Shown here one piece after another: positions 34,460 through 44,456 of a stretch of DNA of 64,000 bases (its first letter is position 1; every line of letters starts with the position of its first letter). Made by a program: the position numbers and the translations under genes. The notes under the pieces were generated by a model that was not told the origin of the DNA, did no database searches, and was given only the letters and a program-made list of their open reading frames with translations. Source of the stretch: Bretschneidera sinensis (taxonomy: Eukaryota > Streptophyta > Magnoliopsida > Brassicales > Akaniaceae); NCBI GenBank assembly GCA_023935145.1, contig CM043699.1, forward strand, positions 145,437,536 to 145,501,535. The letters run 5' to 3'.

Positions 34460-35098
34460 TTTAAAGGGGACCTTGCCTTCCATTCTTTCTTTTTAGCTTC
34501 ATTTGCTTGCATTCGATTTTTTCAGAGCACTGAGTCTTCAAACTTCTTTAGAGTTCTTTCGAGAGTCTTTTTTCTTTCTTTAAGTTTTCAGGTTCTTTTC
34601 TTCTCGTTTCTTGGTAAAATTACTTTTCTTCTTGTCTTTCTATTTTCAAACCATGTCTATTTCAAGGTCTTGCAGATCTATGAGAGTGGGAGGTAGGAGG
34701 AGAGATGCTAACTTTGAAAATAGGGAGATAATATCTAGTGGGGAGCAACTTCTCAAGAGGTTACGGTTGCTTTCACCTTTGGGAGCTTCTAGGTTGGGAG
34801 TATACCCAACCAAATTTCGAAAATTGATTTTGATTCTATACCCACTAAGTTCTTTTTCCTTCTTCAATGGAGAATTAGGCATCATTGGCTTGAGGAGAAG
34901 GCCTACGTCCCTTTGAAATATGAAGAGTCGTACTCTCTTTGTTGCTATCTTGACCATCTGAAAGTAGGGTTGAAATTCCTTCTTGACCCTAATGTTAGGG
35001 TGACAGTGAACCATTATGAGGTTAGCCTTACCCAGCTTTCCCTGAACGAGATGAGGAGTATTGTGGGATTTGTGCTAGCTTTGAGGAAGCATGCAAGG
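34460..35098 (+). pseudogene. Retroelement accessory ORF relic (putative gypsy-type 'transposase' domain)
   Basis: Translated across frames it gives 'MKYEESYSLCCYLDHLKVGLKFLLDPNVRVTVNHYEVSLTQLSLN' (34913 onward; listed here as separate blocks: KYEESYSL, YLDHLKVGLKFLLDP, NHYEVSLTQLS, MRSIVGFVLAL). This resembles the plant 'putative gypsy-type transposase' domain carried as an extra ORF by Tat-lineage Ty3/gypsy elements. Upstream, 'RRPTSL' stops in another frame just before it, indicating a shift. It is cut at 35098 by the copia LTR. Family assignment is from pattern memory and moderate. Confidence 0.5.
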
Positions 35099-36406
35099 TG
35101 TTGACGCCACTTTAATTTTGATAATGACAAAACTAGATCATTGTATACTAACAATGTTTTATCTAAGCTATGACTCTAAAAAGTTGGCTTGCACGCATTC
35201 AAAGAGGCGCAAACACGTGCACCGTGCATCACATGCATTCAAAGTGGAAGAGTAGGCTTGAAAATTCTTTAAGATTCAAGTTGTTAAGAGTCCTTAGAAG
35301 TTTGAGAATTAGCTAAGGTTATTGTATATCTTTCTCTCGACTACTTAGCTTTATTTTTTTTCTTCAAAAGTGTTACTTTGATAAATCTCCTTAAAATAAA
35401 ACATTCAGTGCTTCCAAAACTTCTTCTAAAAGTTTGAAATTTTGTATAAATTATGGGTATAGTCAATTGTATTATCAAGATAGTCAACTGTCAAAAGGTC
35501 CAAATACTTTTGACAATTGTCTGCCAACTTAGTCAATCGATTGTGATTAGTCGTGCTCTTTAAATGATTTGTTTTCATAAAGAAGACAATTTATTGTACT
35601 TTTAAGACAGTTGACTGTCAAAAGGTTGCCAAATTAGATAGTCGACTGTCCTTTTAAAACCTACTTCAGCATTTAAAAATTTTCAAAAGACAGTCGACTA
35701 TCATATCTTCACGATTGACTGTCCTATCATTCATAACGACTAGTTTTCAAAAATAGAGACGCAAGATACAACATTTAATGCACCAAATGACCATTCCTTG
35801 TGTATAACATCCATATTGAGTTAAGGCAATAAATATCTATCATAGAGGAGCATTTTTAACCACGTAGAACATTCAATTTCTTCAAGAGCTCATTTACTAC
35901 TCTTAAAAGCTTTAAAAAAATTTGTTTTTGAGCTATTCTGAAAGCTTTGTTATTGTAAAAGAGAAAATCTTTGAGTTTTAAGCATTAATTGCATTCTCTC
36001 TTATATATCAAATTTTTTTTTAACTCAATTCCATCTTTTAAGAAAAATAGTTGGTGTAACTCTTGTGAGTGTTTAGGCGTTAAACACTTAAGTGAAAATC
36101 CATTGTAAAAGAAACTTGTAATTGTTTTAGCAACACCTTAGAAGTCGCTTGTTTTATTAAATGAAATATTCAAGGACAAGCCTTGAGGAGAGTGGACGTA
36201 GGTTTGGGAGTGATTTTGATCTTGCCGAACCACTATAAATCGAGTTTGCACACTCTTCTCCCTTCATATTTTAATTTCCAGCAAATTTGTATTTATTGCT
36301 TTTATTTGTTCTTGATTAATTACTTAATCTTGTGATTGTATTTGTATTTGTTGAATAAAAAAATTAAACCCAATTCAATCTCCCTTTTGGTTTGCCTTGG
36401 TTAACA
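35099..36406 (+). repeat. 5' LTR of the Sirevirus-like element
   Basis: 1308 bp, TGTTGACGCC...GCCTTGGTTAACA. It begins with the 'tttaattttgataatgacaaaac' start shared by this LTR group, contains several AGTCGACT motifs (about 35640, 35695) and the 'gtggacgtagg..ttgccgaaccactataaatc' block also present, reversed, in 11542-12547. Confidence 0.85.
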
Positions 36407-36407
36407 A

Positions 36408-36420
36408 TTGGTATCAGAGC
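36408..36420 (+). other. Primer-binding site
   Basis: TTGGTATCAGAGC, complementary to the 3' end of plant initiator methionine tRNA, one base after the LTR end. It fixes orientation and the LTR border. Confidence 0.9.
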
Positions 36421-36461
36421 TTAGTTCTCTAAGTTAGGTTTAAAATCCTAGAGTAGATCCT

Positions 36462-37890
36462 ATGACAACTAGTATGTCTAATGAAGGTCATTCGTGCTCT
36501 AGGCCTCCCTTGTTTAACAGAACTAATTATAGTTATTTAAAAAATATGATAAAATTTTTCATAGAAGGCCAAGACTATGATTTATGGAAAATTATTGAGG
36601 ATGGACTTAGGATTCCAATGAAAAAGGTAAAAGACAAGGAGGTAGAAACTCTAGTTCCTAAGGTTAAACAAAAATTCGATGAAGATGATCGAAAAATGAT
36701 GTCATTAAATAATATAACTATAAGTATTCTTCATTGTGCTTTAGATATTACGGAGTAATTAATATAATAAAATTTCAGCTTGTGCTTCGACTAAAAAAAT
36801 ATGAGGTAAACTTCAAGTTACATATGAAGGTACTAATCAAGTAAAGAACTCTAAAATCTATAAATTAATATCAGATTATGAAGCTTTTAAAATGTCTATT
36901 AATAAAACTATTTTCGAAATGTATTCTTGATTCACTAACATCATTAATGACTTGAAGCTTCTTGGTAAAGTCTATGAAGATGTCAAGTTAGTAAGAAAAA
37001 TACTTGAGTCTTCTCCAAAAGCTTGGGAAGCAAAGATGACGACAATTTAAGAAGCTAAGGACCTTGACCACCTCGACATCGACACTTCTTGGATCCTTAT
37101 TAACTCGTGAGATGAATGTCATCAATAAGAACGGTGATGGAGAATCCATGAAGAAGAAGATCATTGCTCACAATACTACCACAAGCAAGCAAGTGGAGGA
37201 AGAAAGAAATGAAAGTAGTGAAGAGGATGGAGAAATGACTCTCATTACAAAAAGGTTTCAAAAGTGTTTGAGAGGAAAGAAGAATTCAAGTAAAAAACCC
37301 TATACAAAGGATGATTCAACCAAGAAAGATCTAATTGTTTATTTAGGATACTAAAAGCTCGGACGCATCGTAGTGGATTGTAATTCAAGAAAGAAACCTT
37401 ACAAGAACTTCAAGAAGAAAGCTATAGTGGCTACTACTTAGAGTGATGATGAAGAGGAGAATTCAGATGAAGAGGAGAATTCAGATGAAGAAGTTGACTA
37501 CCAAGAAATTGCCAACATTTGTTCAATGGCAATTGATGATAAAAATAAAGTAACCAAATTTTCAAATATTTATAATAATAATGAAATTTTGAATGAAGAA
37601 TTATTAGAAGCAATTAATGAATTACATGAAGGAATTAAGAAATTTGATGCCAAAAATGTTTCTCTTAAAAATGAGGTTTCATCTCTCTCTAAAGAAATGA
37701 AAATTTAAAAAAAACAAAATGAAAAACTTTCTTTAGAGCTTAGTAACTTATCACAAGAGTGTTTGAAAAATGAAAATAAAATTTTGAAAAACAAAGTGAC
37801 TGACTTGAATTACACTTTATCTAGACTTGTAAGAGGAAAAGAAAAACTAGATGAAGTGTTAGCTTACTGAAGATTAAGTGGAGAAAAATT
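36462..37890 (+). pseudogene. Copia gag relic with coiled-coil extension
   Basis: Starts MTTSMSNEGHSCSRPPLFN with 'FFIEGQDYDLWKIIEDG' (about 36553-36603), the usual Sirevirus Gag opening. Stops interrupt it at 36756 and beyond. A decayed zinc knuckle lies at about 37340-37400 (C positions partly lost, 'GRIVVDCNSRKKPYKNF'). Downstream, 37526-37866 encodes a glutamate/lysine/leucine-rich coiled coil ('NEELLEAINELHEGIKKFD', 'LKNEVSSLSKEMKI'). Coiled coils after the Gag knuckle are characteristic of Sireviruses. Confidence 0.75.
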
Positions 37891-38015
37891 TGGTTTAAGA
37901 TATTCTCCAATGAGCAAATAAAAATCAAATGGAACTATTTTTGTAAACTTGATAAGTGTTAATGAATCTTTAACTTCTAATATGCCTAATAATGTTCATA
38001 ATGCATAATTGAAGA

Positions 38016-38500
38016 ATGCTAGGAAACTTAAGAATGCAAATGTCAATTCTTATGGTAGAAATTCATATACTCATATTGGGAATAGACATTCTAGAAATAC
38101 ATATGCTCACATGTATGCCCATTCTAGAAATGAAAATGTTATATATGCTTATCTTGGAAACCCATATGCTAGGAATGTATAATCAAGAAATGACTATCAT
38201 TTATATCCTAAAAATAACGTGTATTCACATAATTTTCATAACACTAGAAACATATACTCTATGAATGCAAAATTATCATATCCTAGGAATGATGGATTTG
38301 CATACTCTTGGTATCCTAGAAACTATAATGACTATCATTCTAGGATCATGCATCATCCATATCATTATAACTATGGAACTAATTATAGCACTAAGAAGGT
38401 AAGAGTTTCAAAAGGATTCTTATTTTCAAGGACTAACGCCAAAGGACTCAAGAAATTTTGGGTACCTAAGAGTTCCATTGTATATCCTTATGTAATGTAG
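38016..38500 (+). pseudogene. Asn/His/Tyr-rich linker with repeated 'SRN' units
   Basis: In frame with gag-pol the sequence reads repeated short units such as 'NSYTHIGNRHSRNTYAH', 'MYAHSRNENVIYAYLGN' and 'YPRNDGFAYSWYPRNYND', then basic 'RVSKGFLFSRTNAKGLKKFW'. Linkers of this composition lie between Gag and protease in Sirevirus-like elements. The 82-codon ORF at 38016-38264 is this region read out of frame. Confidence 0.5.
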
Positions 38501-41500
38501 ATTTATCTTCATACAAAGATAGATGATGATCATTGGTACCTTGATAGTGTGTGCATAAAACATATGACTAGTGATCAAAGCATATTTGTAGAGCTAACTC
38601 CAAAGGATGGTGGACATATCACCATTGGAGATGACACCAAGGTGAGAATCATTGGACATGGTAAAGTTGGTGAAAATTCTTCAACCATTGATCGTATTTT
38701 ATTTGTTCAATGACTTAAAAATAATATACTTAGTATTAGTCAATTGTATGATAAAGGTAATAGAGTTATATTTGAATACACTCATTGTCTTATAATAGAC
38801 ATCAAGAGTAACAAGACCAAATTTGTTGGCCAAAAACATGAAAATGTCTATATACTATACCTCAAATATTTGCCTTCGCAAAATGAAAAATGTTTTTCAG
38901 CTTTTAGTGAATACTCATGGTTATAGCATAAAGAGCTTGACTATGTGAACACAAATTTAATTTAAATGCTTTCAAGAAAAGATTTATTTGTTGGTCTTAC
39001 AAAATTTAAATTTGAAAAGGACAAAGTTTGTGATGCTTATCAAATGGGAAAAAAACTAAGATTTTTTTTTTAAATCCAAAAATGTTGTTTTAACTTCTAG
39101 ACTATTACAACTTTTACAGATGGACTTGTTTGAACCAATTGGGACTATTAGTCTAGGTGACCATCAATATGCTCTTGTTATTGTGTATAACTATTCTAGA
39201 TATATTTTTGTTATCTTTATGGCCTATAAGGATGAAACATTTAAAGGTTTTGTAAACTTTTGTAAAAATGTTCAAAATAAAAAAAAAAGGTTTTATTATT
39301 TCTAGCATAAGAAGTGATCAAGAAAAAGAATTTGAAAACCAAAGCTTTTCAAAATATTGTGATGACCATAGTATTGATCACAATTTTAAGCTCCTAGAAC
39401 CCCTCAATAAAATAGTATTATTGAAATAAAAATAGATTTTTAGAAGAAATTGGTAAAACTTTCTTTATGAAAAAAAAATTGCCAAAATATTTCTGTGCGA
39501 AAGCAATAAATGCCGCTTGCTATGTTTTGAATAGAGTTTAATTAGGCATATACTTAAGAAAACTCCATATGGAAGGGTATAAAGCCAAATATTTTTTTAT
39601 TTTCATGCATTTAGTTGTAAGTGCTTCATCTTAAATAACAATAAAGATAACTTAGGTAAATTTGATTCTAAGATTGATGAAGTGATTCTCTTAGGTTATT
39701 CAACCTCTAGTAATACTTATAAAGTCTTTAATAAAAGAACTCTAGTGGCTTAAGAATCCGTACATGTTGCGTTTGATAAGACTAACCTTCTTTGTGGAAG
39801 AAGAATTTCTTTTGATGATGATGTATGTTTTATGCCAAGTGTGGAGACCACCACTCCTATTGTTGACCCCAAGGAGAATCAACTTCAAATGGCTAAAGGA
39901 GAAGGTGAATCAAGACTTGATCAACCTTCAACAAGTCAACAAGGAGATAGTCTTCCTAAGGATTGGAGGTATGTGAATTATTACCCAAACGATAAAGTGA
40001 TTGATGATTTTTTACTCGTTCTTCTATTATAAATGTATTCAATTTTGTAGCTTTCTTATCTCAAATTGAACCTAAGATTTTTTATGAAGCCGAACATGAT
40101 GAAAATTGGATAATGGTTATGTAAGAAGAATTAAATTAATTTGAAAGAATTAAAGTTTAGACTTTAGTGCCTAAGCCTAAAGATCACTCGGTAATTGGTA
40201 CTAAATTGGTTTACAAGAATAATGAAAATGGTGTAGTAACTAAAAACAAAGCTAAGCTTGTAGCAAAAGGATATATTCAAGAAGAAGGAATAGATTTTAA
40301 TGAAACTTTTTCACTCGTAGCTAAACTTGAAGCCATTAACATGTTGCTTGTATTTGCATATTTTAATAACTTTAATTTATTTCAAATGGACGTGAAAATT
40401 GTCTTTTTGAATAGTTTTATAGAAGAAAAGGTTTATATTGAACAACCTCTTGGTTTTGAAAATCCTAATTTTTCAAACCATGTTTATAAACTTTCTAAAT
40501 CCCTCTATCGGTTGAAGCAAGATTCTAGAGCATGATGTGAAAGATTAAGTAAATTTTTACTTAATAATGGTTTTACAAGAGGAAAAATTGACACTACTCT
40601 TTTCACAAAAACACATGAGTATAAAATTCTCATGGTACAAATATATGTTAAGATATAATATTCGGTGTTATTAATGAGATCGTGTGTCAAAATTTTGCTA
40701 AGTGCATGCAAGGTGAATATGTGATGAGCATGATGGAAAATCTCAATTACTTATTTGGTCTTCAATTCAAACAAGCAAAGGAAGGGATATTCATAAACCA
40801 TTCTAAGTATATAGAATATTTTCTAAAGAGGTTTAGGATAGAGAACGGAAAGTCAATTGGGACCTCTATGAGCATTTCAACAAAGCTTGACATGGATGAA
40901 GGAGGTAAAATTGTCGATATTTAGAAATGTAGAAGCATGATAAGGACTTTATTTAAATGCTAGTAGACCCAATATTATGTTTGGTGTTTGTATGTATGAT
41001 AGGTTTCAATCTAATCCTAAAGAATCTCACTTAATCACAGTTAAAAGAATTTTAAGATATTTGTTAAGATCTCAAAACTTAGGTTTGTGGTATTCTAGAG
41101 AATCTTCCTTTGACTTAATTGGATATTCGGATGCTAATTTTATTGGTTGTAAGTTAGAAAAGGTACTAGTGGATGCCAATTTTCTTGGTTGTATGTTAAC
41201 ATCTTGGTTTTTAAAGAAACAAAACTCAGTTGTACTATCAACAACTGAAGCAGAGTATATAGCCATCAGTTGTTGTGCCCAAATTTTATGGCTTAAACAA
41301 TAACTTGTAGATTTTGGCATGCATTTTGAAAATATTTCAATCTTATGTGATAATACTAGTGCTATCAATCTAGCTAAAAATCCAATTCAGCATTCTAGAA
41401 TTATGCATATTAAAATTAGACATCATTTCATTGTAGATCATATTCAAAAATGGGATATTCAACTTGAATTTGTCAGTACTGAAAAACAACTAGCTGATAT

Positions 41501-41573
41501 TTTTGCAAAACCCTTGAATGAAGAGAAGTTTTGCATGATTAAAATGGAATTAGGCATGAGAAATTATGTTTGA
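38500..41573 (+). pseudogene. Copia pol relic: protease, integrase, reverse transcriptase, RNase H
   Basis: Order PR-INT-RT-RH marks Ty1/copia. Protease: 'DDHWYLDSVCIKHMTSD' (about 38521), with the catalytic Asp in the degraded form DSVC. GAG-pre-integrase: about 38735-39060. Integrase: 'MDLFEPIGTISLGDHQYALV' (39120), then frameshifts. RT: 'KNKAKLVAKGYIQEEGIDFN' (about 40239), 'NLFQMDVKIVFLN' (about 40374) and 'YKLSKSLYRLKQDSRA'. The YVDD box region (about 40640) is lost to a stop. RNase H: 'GYSDANFIG' (about 41121), 'STTEAEYIA' (41241) and 'HIKIRHHFIVDHI' (about 41406), ending 'EEKFCMIKMELGM'. Many stops; not functional. Confidence 0.85.
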
Positions 41574-41880
41574 TTAATCTTCGATTTCATCTGTATTCAT
41601 CATTTGCATATTTTACCATTGGGTGAACTGAGAATCTAATTCAGCATTCTAGAACAATACTTGTTAAAATTAGACATCATTTTATTAGAGATCATACTCA
41701 AAAAGGGGATATTAAACTTGAATTTGTTAGTACTGAAAAACAACTAGCTGATATTTTTACAAAACCCTTGAATGAAGATAAGTTTTGCATGATTAAAATG
41801 GAATTGTGCACGAGAAATTATGTTTAATTAATCTTCAATTTCATTTGCATTCGTCATTTGCATGTTTTTCCATTGGGTAA
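41378..41880 (+). repeat. Tandem duplication of the pol 3' end
   Basis: About 41378-41635 (from 'ccaattcagcattctagaa' through '..ttttaccattgggtgaa') is repeated at about 41636-41880 ('ctaattcagcattctagaa' through '..tttttccattgggtaaa') with roughly 10% mismatch by eye and some loss inside the second copy. The second copy again encodes 'VSTEKQLADIF.KPLNE'. Confidence 0.8.
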
Positions 41881-42338
41881 ATGAAGATTAACCCTCAATA
41901 TAATGCTCCCTCCTTAAAAAATGGCATAAAGAAACTTTTGCGAGAATTTCTCAAAAATAAAGTTTTTGTGTGCTTGGTAGTTGACTGCCTATTCTTCACA
42001 GTCGACTACCTTAAGGTTTTGCCTGAGTGATAGAAACTTTTGACAGTTGACTATCAAAAATCACAATCGACTGCTTGGCTCATAACTACTCCTTGAAATT
42101 TAGTTTTCAATTACACAGTCGACTATATGGTTTAGACAGCCGACTACCCAATCGTGCCTATAAATTCTTTGCTTCAATTTTTGCATTTTCCCTATAAGAT
42201 TTCAAACCGTAGCCACGCCTATTATCTTTCCTCTCAATCACTCATTTTTCTTCCAAATTGCTCCCAAATTTCCACAAATCCTCTAAAAATCACTTTCTCT
42301 TCATTTTTTCACTCGACCCAACCTCTATTTTTCACGAA

Positions 42339-42560
42339 ATGGGTAAGAAAATGTTAGCTCTTCAAAAGAAAAGCAAGGATGCTGAAGGGACGAGCAAGAG
42401 GATGAAGATGACTATGGATTCGAAACTCTTCAACTCTCCTAAGGCAAAAACACGGTGTGATAGCTACATTGTCTCCAAGGAAACTATTAAGGGTCGTTAT
42501 GTAGATTTCATTGATTTAAGGCATCACAATTTGGACATAGAACATTACTTACTACTATAA
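42339..42560 (+). pseudogene. ORF after pol of the Sirevirus-like element
   Basis: 73 codons, MGKKMLALQKKSKDAEGTSK..., lysine-rich then 'KAKTRCDSYIVSKETIKGRY'. A basic start followed by a short globular segment just after pol recalls the extra ORF seen 3' of pol in Sirevirus relatives, but the match is weak. It ends in a stop after 'DIEHYLLL'. Confidence 0.35.
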
Positions 42561-42600
42561 ATTAGTCTCCTATAATTTGTTTGAAAGAGCATGTTTATTC

Positions 42601-43281
42601 TAGATTGATTCTGATCAATCCCGATTATAACTAGTTAGTATTTTGAAGACCCCTCAAGAACCAATACAAAGTGTTTTGTGAGTTCACAGTTAATGTTTTC
42701 ACAATTTCATACCAAACTTTTCAAGAATGTGTTTTCAAGGCTCACATAAAATCTTTTACAATGTGTTTCAAGTCTCACACAAAACCTAACAAAGAGTTAA
42801 GATGAATAGTTTGCCAAAAAGCAAGATTATTCTAAAAAAGGATTGAAAAATAAATGTAACTCTAATGTTAGAGGAAAAAATTAACTTTGCAAATGGTTCA
42901 TATGTTTTCTAAGATGATTTTCAAGAGTATGAAAGATCAAATGATGTTCAAGTTCTTATTTTGGTGTTCATCCATACTCATATATAGCCTATAACTTATG
43001 TGACCATTATAACTGACTTTTTGGTCTTATAACCCACATCTAACACATTTTAAAAAATATAGGCATTGGATGAAGCGCATCGACATGAACAATTGATTGA
43101 GTCGATACAATTAGTGTTTTGGGAAAAGTTAATGCAAATTAGGTCGACAAAATTTAGCCTTGAAAAACCTAAAATGTTATTGGAAAATGAGTCAACGCAA
43201 AACAAATATTTGGTTGATGCAAATGAAGAACATTTGTCTTACTTTCTAAGAGATAATTTAGGCAGAAATATGATATAACCT
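42601..43281. other. Unassigned sequence between copia relic and TRIM
   Basis: A short imperfect repeat of 'caatgtgtttcaagtctcacacaaaa' type lies at about 42665-42790. The 70-codon ORF 43066-43278 is hydrophilic without known motifs and is interrupted right at its end by the TRIM insertion. Confidence 0.35.
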
Positions 43282-43512
43282 TGTTAACGTATATGATATT
43301 TCCTATTCCTATTGCAATATTAGTTTCTTAGTTTCATATGTATTAGTTTCTTAATTAGTTTAGTTTCCTAATTTCTTAATTTATTATAACCCTAAGTTTC
43401 CTATTTTTATTAGGTTTTATATTATTAACCTCTATATATAGGCTTATATTCGTTTTTCATAATATATCAATAATACAAGAGTTTTTCTCCAATCTCTCTT
43501 TATTTTCTAACA
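43282..43512 (+). repeat. 5' LTR of TRIM
   Basis: 231 bp. Contains 'ataacccta' and 'cctctatatataggct', the latter a plausible TATA region about 65 bp before the LTR end. Confidence 0.92.
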
Positions 43513-43763
43513 TGGTATCAGAGCTATTGATTCTATTTTGAGAGTCATCTTTTGAGCTTTCGTAATATTGGCGGGTGGTGTTAAGCCGCTCGTCCAGATA
43601 TAACCCATTTTCCTTCTTGTTATAAACTATTATAATCTTTTAGATTTTTTTTTTCCATCATTACAAATAAGTATACACCGAAAAACATTGACCAGATCAA
43701 GCCCGATGACCTGTTTCTAGTCTACTATATCTGCTCCTAAACTTGCGCTTACGCTTCAGGTCC

Positions 43764-43941
43764 TGCCAAGTTATTACCCGTGATTCCGCTCCGGGTCTTA
43801 CCAAGTTATCACCCGTGATTCCATTCCTGGTCTTGCCAAGTTATCACCGTGATTCCACTCTGGGTTCTGCCAAGTTATCAACAGTGATTCCTCTTCGGGT
43901 CCTGCCAAGTTATCACTCGTGATTCTGCTCCGGGTCTTGCC
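43764..43941 (+). repeat. 34-36-bp tandem repeats inside the TRIM
   Basis: Five units beginning 'gccaagttatcac' at about 43764, 43799, 43835, 43869 and 43904, each continuing 'ccgtgattcc..tccgggtct'. They are GC-rich compared with the LTRs. Confidence 0.85.
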
Positions 43942-44219
43942 TATTACCTATGATTCCGATTTGCTCTGAGTCCCTGCCTGTCCTTACCTGTCACGTGTTC
44001 TGTCACATCAACTTTCAAGTTCCGTCTTGAATACTGAGAGCACACATGCAAGGAGGTGAGCTTGCATGTGAGGGGGAGTTACTTCTGCATATTTCTTCAT
44101 CAAAGTTTGGTATCAATCTGCAAGGTTTTTCATTGAAATTTGTTCTTTTCGATGCTTCGTTGATTCAGTTTACAAACTCAAGTTGACATCCATTTTACCA
44201 CCTTAAGTTTGAGGGGGGC

Positions 44220-44451
44220 TGTTAACATAAATGATATTTCCTATTCCTATTGCAATATTAGTTTCTTAGTTTCATATGTATTAGTTTCTTAATTAGTTTA
44301 GTTTCCTAATTTCCTAATTTATTATAACCCTAAGTTTCTTATTTCTATTAGGTTTTTTATTATTAACCTCTATATATAGGTTTGCATTCGTTTTTCATAA
44401 TATATCAATAATATAAGAGTTTTTTCTCCAATCTCTCTTTATTTTCTAACA
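44220..44451 (+). repeat. 3' LTR of TRIM
   Basis: 232 bp partner of 43282-43512, directly after a G-rich polypurine tract. Confidence 0.92.
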
Positions 44452-44456
44452 AACCT

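Larger units (their letters stand above)
35099..42600 (+). mobile_element. Sirevirus-like Ty1/copia retrotransposon, decayed
   Basis: One 5' LTR (35099-36406), primer site TTGGTATCAGAGC (36408-36420, initiator Met tRNA), gag with C-terminal coiled coil, protease, integrase, reverse transcriptase and RNase H in copia order, and an additional ORF after pol. All reading frames carry stops and shifts. No second LTR was found downstream to 43281, so the right border is uncertain; the 3' end is missing or too altered to see. It is inserted in the accessory-ORF relic at 34460-35098. Confidence 0.85.
43282..44451 (+). mobile_element. TRIM with perfect 5-bp target duplication
   Basis: LTRs 43282-43512 (231 bp) and 44220-44451 (232 bp), TGTTAAC...TTTTCTAACA, differ at few positions. 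The primer site TGGTATCAGAGC abuts the 5' LTR at 43513-43524. A polypurine tract, GAGGGGGGC, abuts the 3' LTR at 44211-44219. AACCT occurs directly before (43277-43281) and directly after (44452-44456) the element. The 707-bp interior has no coding capacity. LTRs are AT-rich, unlike the TRIM at 24104-25178, so this is a separate family. The near-identity of the LTRs suggests a fairly recent insertion. Confidence 0.95.

Noticed and set aside
34364..34916. Possible host gene (110- and 101-codon ORFs)
   Set aside because: Phenylalanine-rich chance frames; the only recognisable homology in the region is to a retroelement accessory domain, with frameshifts.
43282..44451. Cassandra-type TRIM (LTR carrying 5S rRNA promoter)
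   Set aside because: No 5S rRNA A-box/IE/C-box-like sequence was seen in either LTR.
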